A stretch of 64,000 nucleotides of DNA from Bimuria novae-zelandiae CBS 107.79 (taxonomy: Eukaryota > Ascomycota > Dothideomycetes > Pleosporales > Didymosphaeriaceae), in contig ML976662.1 of assembly GCA_010015655.1 (NCBI GenBank), positions 742,818 to 806,817 on the forward strand, given 5' to 3'. The notes below the pieces were generated by a model. It saw only the letters and a list, made by a program, of their open reading frames with translations, did no database searches and had not been told where the DNA came from. This document shows positions 1-9,222 of the stretch, one piece after another. A program made the translations under genes and the position numbers. Numbering within the stretch: the first letter of the stretch is position 1; every line of letters begins with the position of its first letter.

Positions 1-608
1 AGCCTTTCTTTATTTTATTATTAAAATTAGTAGCACGCCTCTAACGCTTAGGCGTCCTTATTACGTAGTTATTACGTAAAGGGCTAGCTATTTTATTAAA
101 ATAGTAAGGGGAATTAGGTCGCGAAGTTAGGGAAAACTAGGTTAAAAGTAAGACGTTGTAGCGCACGAAGTTAAGCTAAGAAAAAAAAAGAGTTTAAAAA
201 AGTAAGGTCTAGAAGCTAAGTAAGAAGTAATTTTATATATATAATAATAAGTAAACGCACTAGCGCGAACACACTACTATAGTAACTACTTATAGTAAGG
301 ATATAAAATTAGACACGTAAGAATAGAACTAGTAAGAGGTTTATAATAGCGAGAGGATTACAAGTAGATAATGAAATAATTATAAAGGTACACAAATAAG
401 ATAAGACGTGGAGATTTTTTTTACCCTTAATAAAGGGAAGGGAGGTATATAATAGGCTATACCTAGTTATTACTTTAGATCCTTAACCCTTAGTTATGCA
501 AACCCTAGATATATAAGTTCGACGCCTAAAGCTTAACTTCGGACTCTTTATCAAATTTATAAGTATTCTTCTGGCACCTTTGGCTCCTTGAGCACCCAGC
601 CCCTTACA
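1..608 (+). mobile_element. 3' end of an LTR retrotransposon (internal tail plus LTR)
   Basis: Positions 1-447 are the internal 3' tail of an element that continues left of the window. It ends in a purine-rich tract (aagggaagggagg, about 433-445), followed by a 161-bp LTR at 448-608 that ends in CCTTACA. The LTR start reads TATAATAG here; the copy at the other end of the window reads TGTAATAG, so the initial TG was mutated to TA. The whole block matches 62822-63430 in reverse complement, and most differences are C-to-T or G-to-A. No open frame survives. The superfamily cannot be told from this fragment. Confidence 0.8.
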
Positions 609-1523
609 GACTAGAGTAGTATACTACGCTTAAACGCGCTACTAAAGCTATTTTAAAGCGTAATAATTAGGTATATTAGCTTATATAACTTAAGTTTAGC
701 GTGTGTAGGAAGGTCTTTATATAATTAACGTTAGTAGTAATAGAAAAGGTTATATGATTTAGGCGCATTAATATAATTAATAATATCTAGAAACATACTA
801 AGTAGGCTATCCTTTTACTATTTTGCTATATAGAATACTTTTTCTTTTATATTATTAGTAGTATTATTATAGGCGTCGCTGTCCTTGCTAAATATAATAT
901 TTTAACTAATAAGATTAAGTGTATAAGGAACACAGCGGAGGCAATAATTACTAAATAAGAAGCTAAATAATATACTAAGTTTTTATATAGCTATATTATT
1001 AGCGTACGCTTTATTAAGTATAAAGTAGCTAAGGTTACTATTATTTACGCTAAATAACTATAGAATCTTAGTAACTAGCTCTGCTATCCTCTTGCTAATA
1101 TAAGTACTACTAAGCTAGGGGAGCGTAATAGGCAAGTCTTTTACTTCTCTAGCTTTATTAGCGTAGTAGGTAATAATACTAAAGAAGCCGTGATGTCCGC
1201 CTTTTATAGTCTATCTGTAAAGCTTATATATATTTTATTATAAGCCTAAGAAAGGTCTTTTGCAACCTGCGGCTTTAGCTAGTAGTATAGCTTTATTATA
1301 AAAGTTACTATACTTATATAACTCCTCTATAGCGCGTTTTTAGCTATAAGGTTAGTAAATTATAGTATTACCTAGAAGGCAGGGTTCTCTAACTCGTAAA
1401 AGGGGTAATTATTATTAATAAACTATAATATAGCTTATAATTAAACCTATATATATTAAAGTAACTAAGTAAAAGTTAACGTTATAACCCTAAAAATGCC
1501 GCCAGGCCTCTTATATTAGTATT
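609..1523. other. AT-rich RIP-degraded sequence, no gene
   Basis: This stretch is dominated by TpA, with TAG/TAA stops in every frame. Short GC-richer patches (near 1180-1270) suggest decayed transposon coding sequence. I recognised no domain and no terminal repeats. Confidence 0.6.
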
Positions 1524-1525
1524 TA

Positions 1526-2894
1526 CAGTACTAGGTCAAAAGTATTGCACCTCGCTTAACGCATCTACCCTACAACACGCTCGCGCGCGCAACGCTGCAC
1601 AACTTTAACGCGCTCTACCTCTACCAAATCTCGTCCAATTTTTTTTAAAAACACCTGAAATCGAATGCGCTCGTCCAAATTAACAAAGAGCGATCAACGC
1701 CTGATCCTCAATCGTTGTTGGCGCAGCGAGAAACACCAGGAGATCGCCAACTTGTTCGGCGTCAATCGAAGCACCATAACGCGTACGCTGCAGCGCTGGC
1801 GAAAACACCAAACCACAGCATCGCTGCAACGCTCAGGGCGTCCAAAAGTACTTCATGAGCGAGATGCTCATCGTCTGAAGCATGCCGTACGAAAATACCC
1901 CAAGATTACATATGCAGAGCTGCCTGCAGAGACAGGTCTCGCGACAGCTACCCCGACGCGTCCTCGGCCACCTTCACACTCCACCATGTATCGTACGCTC
2001 AAGAAGAAAAACATAACAAACTAGCGCTGCGCGAAGCGACCCAGGTTATCTAAATCGCATGCAAAAATAAGGCGTGCCTTTGTACGTACGTGGCGTAATT
2101 TTAATTTTCGGCGACGCTGCATCAAGTTCTCGGACGAGTGCTCCGTGCAACGCAACGCCGGCGGCGACACTAAGTAGTGTTTTCAATACCCAGCTAAGAA
2201 ATACAGCAGACAGATGATTACTGAGGTTTCTAAATCGTCTGGTATATGCCAGATGGTCTGGGGCGCTATATGGCTCGACGAACGTAGCCATCCTCGAAGA
2301 AGTCCAATTGTCATCATGCAGCGCGATCTAGACGCTCCCCGGCATGGGTACAGCGCTGAATCGTACATAAAAACACTACGAGAAGGTCTATTGCCTCATT
2401 ATCGTCCCGGGCAAATATTTATGCAAGACAACGCGGGCATCCATAGATCGCGCAAAGTCAAGTTGTTCCTGGAGTCACATGGCATCTGGACCATGGAGTG
2501 GCCTCCGTATTCTCCAGACCTCAACCCCATCGAGCATATATAGCAATACATGAAAAAGCTCATACATAAGCTTCATCCAGAGCTCCGTACAATGGGTGAC
2601 TCCGCAGAGGCACAAGAAGCTTTATGCGACGCTATTCATGAAGCATGGTGGGCAGTACCGAATGCGCTCATCAAGAAGCTCATTTACAGCATGCCCAGCC
2701 GCCTCTCCGCCGTACGACGCGCGCACGGCTGGCAAACAAAGTATTAAGTAGAGAATATCTCCAGCATGACAGAGAATCAAAAATCGTTAAAATCTATATA
2801 CAAATCGTTAAGTTATGTATTCTTGAAGATGCGCCAAATATCTCCCAATTCGGCCTAGTTCCCACGGTGGTGCAAGACTTTTGACGACCCACTG
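1526..2894 (+). mobile_element. Tc1/mariner-superfamily DNA transposon with TIRs and TA target duplication
   Basis: The left terminus (CAGTACTAGGTCAAAAG...TTGCACC, 1526-1551) pairs with the right terminus (reverse complement CAGTGGGTCGTCAAAAG...TTGCACC, 2869-2894). The pair is 26 bp with a few mismatches. Both ends are flanked by TA (1524-1525 and 2895-2896), the target duplication of this superfamily. The element is 1369 bp and encodes one transposase. Its base composition is near normal although it sits in heavily AT-shifted DNA, so it probably inserted after the surroundings were mutated. Confidence 0.9.
1665..2747 (+). pseudogene. Tc1/mariner transposase, full length but with three in-frame amber codons
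   Basis: One frame runs unshifted from ATG 1665 to TAA 2747 (361 codons) and is interrupted only by TAG at 2022, 2175 and 2541. Visible parts are an N-terminal helix-turn-helix (QEIANLFGVNRSTITRTLQR), the first catalytic Asp in KFSDECSVQ (about 2131-2157), the second in MQDNAGIH, and the third acidic residue in SPDLNPIEH just before the last stop. This is the DDE arrangement of Tc1-type transposases. By family alignment, Trp is plausible at each stop (for instance NPIEH followed by W), so each is explained by one G-to-A change. The protein can no longer be made at full length without readthrough. Family identity is secure; the exact subfamily is not. Confidence 0.88.
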
Positions 2895-2896
2895 TA

Positions 2897-3779
2897 TAAA
2901 CCTACTAGGCCTTTATTAAGTTTAATAGTTTAGCTATACGGTAGCTATACTTAAATATCTAACTCTAGCCTTACTTTATTATAGTAGTAGGTTTATAATA
3001 GCTAGGTAATTACGCAAAGTCCACGTTATTTACATTATTAATAAGTGTTACGGTATAATTCCATCAGCTTCGATTCTATCAGGTTCCATGCCTAGACTCT
3101 TGGCAGGATCCAACGTCTATATATATGTAGGATATCTCTACGATAGAGAAATTAACGCAGCCGTCTTCCCTTCCTCACAATAAGGCTAAAGTAAAGCCCT
3201 ATATTAATATTATTAATATATAGGTCTATTATTGCCTCTAGAGCTACTATTAACACGCCTCTAGAGCGTACTATATTAGACTTTAGCACTAAGTTAAGCA
3301 GTGTTTACTTAAATAGTACGTCTTTCGTGGCTTGTGCGGCTGCTGTGAACAGCTAATACTACGGAGAAGTAGTGTCGGTCGGAAGTGCAAGTGCCTCGTT
3401 TGGCGGCCCTATAGGCTGTGTAGGCGGTAGGGTACCTAGGCATACAGGCTTTGGTTGCTATGTGCCATCACCCTCGCGGGCTTTAAGTGTAGGTGTACGG
3501 TTACGTTTAGCGCGTTTAAATAGCGTATTAGCTACCTTAGCTATACGTTTAGCTAAAATAAGAGGTATTAAAAATTATTTATAAATAAGTAGATTATACT
3601 AAATAACGCGTATATGAAGGCTGCGTAGTAGTAATAATAGTTTAATTAAAAAAGTACGTAATTAAGTTTAGAAAAAAGGCTTAGCAGGCTATAGCTAAGT
3701 ATAGCTTAAATATAAAATTATTTTTATTACTATAAAGATAAAAATTAGTCTTTAGAGCTAGAACTAGTTAATTAGTATA
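2897..3779. other. AT-rich degraded sequence with a small GC-richer patch
   Basis: This is mostly RIP-like sequence. Patches at 3040-3180 and 3330-3480 are closer to normal composition. A short open stretch at 3372-3584 has no ATG start and no recognisable domain. Nothing functional is supported. Confidence 0.5.
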
Positions 3780-5650
3780 ACGTACTTCACAAGCGAGTGT
3801 CCGATACAAGCGAGTGTCCGAAAACGCCAAGACCCCACCAAAATCTATACTCTACACAATAGTACAGAACGCGCATATATATTTATAAGGAATTATAGTA
3901 GGCTAATCTACTCAGAATCTACTTCTACTTCTTCTTTACACGTGCGCGAATTATGCCCAGCTTTACCGCAGCGTCTACAGCGCCGTTAAGTAAATTTGCC
4001 TCTATTAGCGCGCACTATCTTCTTTATCTTCTTCTTATTACTACGCGCCTTAAAGTCCTTTAGAGTAGCTAGCTACTAGCCTTTTTTAGCTATAAGAACT
4101 CCTTCCTACTATAGTCGCTTTCTTTTATATAATTTCTATCGTGTGGCGGCCTTATTAGTAGCTTATAGCTTAGTAATCTACTTTTACGCTAACACTAGCT
4201 TGTGCGCTACTATTACTACGCCTTTTACTACCTTTTTAAAGGCCTTAACTATACTTATTAGGGAACTATCTAGGTGCCTCTAAATCCTCTCCTTTACTAG
4301 CGTCGATTGTGCCCTAAATTCTAGGGTGTTGCCAGGCGTCTGCGACTGCCATGTACTATCGTGTATAGTATAAGGCGAAGGCGTACGTAGACAGACGTTA
4401 AGCTTTAATATTACTACTTTTAGGTTAAGGGGAATAAGGCTAGCGCCTTAAAAGTCTCCCTTAATATTACTTTAAGTAATTATAGCCTTAAAAGTAGTAA
4501 TAAAGTAAGGTAGGAACTTAATTTTAGTAATATGCGTGATGTGGTTGCGCATTAGATCCTTGGCTTGGCGCCTATACGCCTTCTTCAGCGGCGAGAAACA
4601 CCCCACATCTAGTGGCTATAGGAGGTGCGACGAATGTGGAGGCATACAGAGAGTAATAATCTTATTATCTTTGTAGTATTGCTAGAATTTAAGCGAGTTA
4701 TGGCTCTCGTGGCTATTAATAATAAGTAGCTAATAGCTACTAATAGTACGCCCTTTTGTATGCGCGTTAAAGTGCTTTAGCTACTATAGACTAAGCTTAT
4801 TTATTATCTAGCCATTCTTAGAGACTGCAATAACCTAATTATGAGGTAGATTCTTCTCTTTATACTAGATAGAGAGGTGGTGCTTGCCCTAGAAGATAAG
4901 GAAGGGTGGAATCGCCCAGCCTATCGCATTAACGCCTTAGATAGCTAAAGTCCACTACTAGTTGCCTTACTATACGCTCTTTAACCTACCTTATTACTTA
5001 AAGCCTGTAATAACTGCTCCTATTAATATCATGCCTATTATAAAGCTAGTCTTGTTAAAATTGTAGGTATCCTCGTCCAGGATACTATACTTGGCTTTAG
5101 TATTCTTTACAAGCTAGAACCAGCCTTGCATAACCTCAGGATCCTCATAAAGAGCTCTCTTATAGTCGTACTTTCGATTAAACTTAACTTAGAGCTCTAG
5201 CTAGCGCTTTACAAAGTTTATAGCCTAGTGCTAGCTAACAGGCTTGCGGCGCTGCTTAGCTAACAAAGAATTAGCTATATCTTTAATAGTAGTAAGCTAG
5301 GGAGGGAATCCTCGCGCGTCTAGGTTAAGTATATAGTAAATAATTACCTACTCCTCTATTGCTAGAAGATTTATAGAGTTAGGCGTATAATTAGGTTAAA
5401 AGGTTACTCTAGCGCGTCTTCGCCTTATTGCTCTTTTTAAAGCGCTATAAATTGCTATAGCGCGCGGAATTAAAAGTGTCGCGTCTTATTTAATAGCCTA
5501 AAGCGTAAGCTATAATTAAGCTTCTTTTAACTCTAGTAGCTAATTAGGTAGTTGAGACATCGCGTTATAATATAGGTGATAATACGTTTTGGTGGGGTCT
5601 TGGCGTTTTCGGACACTTGCTTGTATCGGACACTCGCTTGTGAAGTACGT
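3780..5650 (-). mobile_element. pogo/Fot1-like DNA transposon, heavily RIP-mutated
   Basis: Imperfect terminal inverted repeats of about 64 bp lie at 3780-3843 and 5587-5650. They begin ACGTACTTCACAAG and contain the direct unit CGAGTGTCCGA twice, then the motif CCCCACCAAAA. TA dinucleotides flank both ends (3778-3779 and 5651-5652). Length is 1871 bp. The inner sequence is AT-shifted and encodes a decayed DDE transposase on the minus strand. Confidence 0.88.
3908..5560 (-). pseudogene. pogo-like DDE_1 transposase remnant with C-terminal zinc knuckle
   Basis: Read on the minus strand from ATG 5560, the remnant opens with an N-terminus typical of fungal pogo transposases. It reaches the conserved block MPPHSSHLL*PLDVG followed by CFSPLKKAY near 4560-4660, where the stop replaces an expected Gln (CAG to TAG). 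It ends in a CCHC-like knuckle RCRRCGKAGHNSRTC (about 3940-3985). Many further stops sit at expected Gln or Trp codons, as C-to-T/G-to-A mutation predicts. It is non-functional. End coordinates are approximate at the 3' side. Confidence 0.82.
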
Positions 5651-6755
5651 TATAATTAAGAGCCTAAGCATAGGTATTTATAAATTTAAAAATATTAAAA
5701 TTTAAATAACTTATAAGTAATAAGGACTAGCGATAGTCGCTGGAAGGTAACTATTAGTAGGACTGCATTACCAAGGTCACGTGATGTACCATCCCGCCAA
5801 GACAAACCAGCCATGGATGGTATGCCATCCGTGGATGGTGTGCCACCTATGGATGGTGTGCCACCTATGGATGGCAGAAGGCCATAGGATGGCAGGAATT
5901 TAATAAGTATATAGAGAGCTCGAATATCCCTTCTAGATATCCGTGTTTAGTCTTATTTATTAATCTATCGTTTAGATTTACTAAAGACCTTATTAATTTA
6001 ATTTAACGTAACTTACTTTAATACTAACACTATAATAATTAGTATAAGCTATTAATACCTTTTTTTTCTTTATAGTACTCCTACCTAAGAACTAACTTTA
6101 CCCTTTAAAACTAGCTACCTTATTAGGCTTAATAAAAAGTAGTAAAGTACGTAGACTTTTCTAAAATATTTACCTATCTTTTTACTTTAAAATTTAATTT
6201 TAAGCATAAAATATTAATTAAGTTTTAATATATTAATTTATATTTTTACAGGAAGTTAGAATTAAATTAAGAGTAATAATTAAAATATTAAGTGTTAATT
6301 AATATTAATTAATATATTAAAATATAATTAATTGTTGGCATCTCTGCTCGCACTACAACTTTCAAATTATGAATGGTCTTTCGACCATGTTCTTCAATAG
6401 TCTATTGCCATACGCATCTGAGTGTCTTCCAAGGTTTCATTCAGATCATGGAAAGACGCAGAAGTGACCCCGTCTTGATAAGGTTATGTTACAAGTGTGT
6501 ATCTTGAAAGAGAACAGTGAGCAAGCAAAGCGAAGAAGAGAGGTATCACGGTGCTTTGGCGGTCAATGAAGTGTGTTACCATGTACAACACAATTGCCTG
6601 CTGCCTGGTTGGGCGCCGATGCGCTATGCTCGTTCGTTACGATCAAACGCCTTTGACTCAGCATTCAAACGGTGGAGTACAATAACTCTCCAATTAACCG
6701 GAAACCCGGAATTGAGAACGATACAATTTCTGCTCTAAAGTAATCGGTACCGACC
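5651..6755. other. AT-rich sequence grading into the gene island; no gene seen
   Basis: 5651-6330 is strongly AT-rich and contains a short tandem repeat (separate entry). From about 6335 composition abruptly becomes normal; this is the left boundary of the gene island. 6335-6755 should contain the upstream region of the Nudix gene. An open stretch at 6517-6738 lacks an ATG start and resembles nothing known. Confidence 0.55.
5813..5874. repeat. short tandem repeat, unit about 18 bp
   Basis: Three to four copies of ATGGATGGTGTGCCACCT stand in tandem, and the outer copies are diverged (GGTATGCCATCC, GGCAGAAGGCC). It is an island of normal GC inside RIP-like DNA and was apparently spared by the mutation process. 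Confidence 0.8.
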
Positions 6756-6894
6756 ATGGCCACTCCCATAAAATCCATGCTACAGCTCGTCCAAGCCTGC
6801 GACAAGTAACCCTTCCAACCCCCATCTCCTCATCGTCTCTTCGCTCACGCCCCAGCTTCCCCTACGACCCCAAAACCTTCTCATCATACTATAC

Positions 6895-6925
<31 letters not shown>

Positions 6926-8173
6926 CTCCTCTTCCTCCTCCTCTTCCTCCTCCTCTTCCTCCTCCTCTTCCTCCTCCTCTTCCTCCTCCTCNNNNNNNNN
7001 NNNNNNNNNNNNNNNNNNNNNNNNNNNNNNNNNNNNNNNNNNNNNNNNNNNNNNNNNNNNNNNNNNNNNNNNNNNNNNNNNNNNNNNNNNNNNNNNNNNN
7101 NNNNNNNNNNNNNNNNNNNNNNNNNNNNNNNNNNNNNNNNNNNNNNNNNNNNNNNNNNNNNNNNNNNNNNNNNNNNNNNNNNNNNNNNNNNNNNNNNNNN
7201 NNNNNNNNNNNNNNNNNNNNNNNNNNTCCTCCTCCTCTTCCTCCTCCTCTTCCTCCTCCTCTTCCTCCTCCTCTTCCTCCTCCTCTTCCTCCTCCTCTTC
7301 CTCCTCCTCTTCCTCCTCCTCCCCCACGACACCCGACCACACGGCTACATCCCTTCCTCCATTGTCGCCAAAATCCCCTAGACACCCGCCTTCAAAATCT
7401 CCCACTCCTACTCGCACCATATCCCACCTCGACTCCTCACCCGCCACGACCCCTCCACCATCTGCACCACCGTCTTCGCCCTCCTCATAAACACCATCAT
7501 CGACAACGACCTCCTCGAAATCGTGCACGCCCAATACAGCGAACTCGTCGAACTCCCGAGCGCCAGCTACCCCGTGCACATCAAGCGTTTCGCAACGCCC
7601 CTCGTCGGCATTCTAAGCCGCGGCGCGCATCTCACTGCGTATACGCGCTCACCCGGTGGAGAGATGAAGATATGGGTACCGCGACGGAGTGCACATTTGA
7701 AGACTTTCCCGAATAAACTCGACTCCACTGTCGCGGGAGGCGTGAAGGCCGGTGATTCTCCGTTTGAAACGATCATCCACGAAGCTGACGAGGAGGCTTC
7801 GCTGTCAGAGGCGCTGTTGCGCCGCGATGTGCGCGCGTGCGAGACGCTGTCGTATATCGGCGTTACAGGAGAAAATGACCTGGGCGAGAAGGGGCTGGTG
7901 GTTCCGGATGTGGTGTATGTGTATGACATTGAGCTGAGCGAAGAGGTGGTGCCGAGACCGAAGGACAACGAGGTGAAGGAATTTTACCTTATGGGTGTTG
8001 AGGAAGTTAGAGCAGCGCTGAGGAAGGGGGAGTTTAAGACTAATAGTGCGGTGGTGATGATTAACTTTTTTATTCGGCATCGGATTGTTACGGAGCAGAA
8101 TGAGGATGGTTTTGAGGAGATTTGCAGGCGGATGCATAGCAGGTTGCCGTTCGAATTTGAAAACAATGTCTAA
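6756..8173 (+). pseudogene. DUF4743-Nudix hydrolase (YJR142W-like), interrupted by a TAG and a coding microsatellite
   Basis: Exon 1 is 6756-6805 (ATG 6756, ending in ACDN), the intron is 6806-6855 (GTAACC...CCCCAG), and exon 2 starts FPYDPKTFSSYYTLL and runs to the TAA at 8171. The product resembles DUF4743-Nudix proteins (S. cerevisiae YJR142W group, linked to hydrolysis of damaged thiamine diphosphates). After the repeat, RPHGY, then HAQYSELVEL, then the Nudix box with core HEADEEASL (His in place of the usual Arg) are all in one frame. Two oddities stand out. A CTCCTCCTCTTC repeat with an assembly gap fills 6896-7321 inside the coding frame. TAG 7379-7381 stands where family members have Trp (KMPW context). 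No ATG follows the stop until about 7664, inside the catalytic domain. A sequencing error at the TAG would make this a working gene. Confidence 0.72.
6896..7321. repeat. CTCCTCCTCTTC microsatellite with assembly gap
   Basis: A 12-bp unit is repeated about eight times on each side of a run of 235 Ns (6992-7226). In the Nudix frame it encodes Leu-Leu-Leu-Phe units. The reading frame before the gap (codon starts at 6896, 6899 and so on) agrees with the frame after it (7319, 7322) if the N count is taken literally. Low-complexity glutamate- or glycine-rich open frames on the opposite strand are artefacts of this repeat. Confidence 0.9.
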
Positions 8174-8620
8174 GGTAGGCTTTCGAAGTACGGAAGCTGC
8201 TGGTCGTGGAGAGCAGATGGGGCAGGTACATAGTTGAGTAGTGAAGTGGAAAGCTTTATTGAGTAGCTACGAGTGGATCATGCGTGCGCTGGTACATGCG
8301 AAAGAACTTAGATGCCACGCGACTCCTCGCTATGCAGAAGTAAAGGTGACGGAAACATATGCGCGCTATGTGTACGAAATACGCGTAACAGAACTAAGAG
8401 AAGCGCTGCTCGACGCTGCGCGGGAATAAAGTGTGAAGGAAGAACGCTTGCCATACGCGCCGAATGATGCAACCAAAATCCTTGAAGGACCAACAGGAAG
8501 GAAATGGAATACCGTGTACAAAAATCCGCGCCTCGTATCAATGTTCGAAATGAAGTTCCCATAACTCGCCACAGCAGAACTGCATCACCCACTCCTGCCA
8601 TGCTCCAGAAGAATGGCGTC
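8174..8620. other. Intergenic, convergent 3' ends; no gene
   Basis: This lies between the 3' end of the Nudix locus and the 3' end of the DUF7587 gene on the other strand. Open stretches here are short and lack recognisable features. Confidence 0.5.
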
Positions 8621-9222
8621 TTAACGGCTACCAATGACCCCATAGTTGCGGCTCTCCCTCCTCACCACCGGCGTCTGATCCCGAATAGCCTGCGGACTAA
8701 TTCGATAGAGACACAAATACTCGCCCTCATGCAGCCACAGCGGCGTAGTCAACTCCTGGCCAGCTAGAATATTCGCCGCCCAGAAGATCGGTCCTCTCGA
8801 AAGGTGATTCGTATCGATAGTTACAACCCAGGTATCCTCATCGTACATTTGAGCAAAGTAGCGCGCTACGGCTTCAGCATGGGCCTGGCTCACGTAGACG
8901 CTGATGAAGGGCGACGAGATGTTGGTCTGCTGGTTAAGATGGGCGAGTCCGAAGCGCGAGACGATGGTGTTGAAGTTGATGATGGTGGTTTGGTTCTTGG
9001 CGCGGAAGCCCCTGCTGAAGTCGTACTGCGTCTGAGCACGGTTGCGGTGGACGCGGTAGACGTATGGAGGAATGGACTTGGGAGTGGCATCTCGTCTTAA
9101 GCCGCTGCTCATGTCGTAACTGCCGGATGAGAGGAGATGGTGAGGAAAGCGAGAAGAATGCACCGCTATGTCTTGGGTTAGGGTCGGGCGACAGGAGGGT
9201 CTTCCGGTGGCTTACTTGACAT
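8621..9222 (-). CDS. DUF7587-like protein, possibly ADP-ribosyltransferase-like fold
   Basis: The model is exon 1 9222-9216 (ATG TCA A), intron 9215-9166 (GTAAGC donor, CCCTAAC branch site, ATAG acceptor) and exon 2 9165-8621, giving 183 aa. Without the intron the frame could start at ATG 9112 (163 aa). It resembles the fungal DUF7587 family: YVYRVHRNRAQTQYD, then GFRAKN, then SPFISVYVSQAHAEAVARYF, then HEGEYLCLYRISPQAI. The order of an Arg strand, a Ser-Pro-Phe strand and a Glu strand before a [IV]P/SP-like turn recalls R-S-E type ADP-ribosyltransferases, but no activity is established and this is inference. There is no signal peptide or membrane segment. It is convergent with the Nudix locus. 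Confidence 0.68.

Noticed and set aside
6780..7579. Long minus-strand open frames rich in Glu, Gly or Arg/Lys across the microsatellite
   Set aside because: They are translations of the CTCCTCCTCTTC repeat and the N gap in other frames. Conserved Nudix residues lie on the plus strand.
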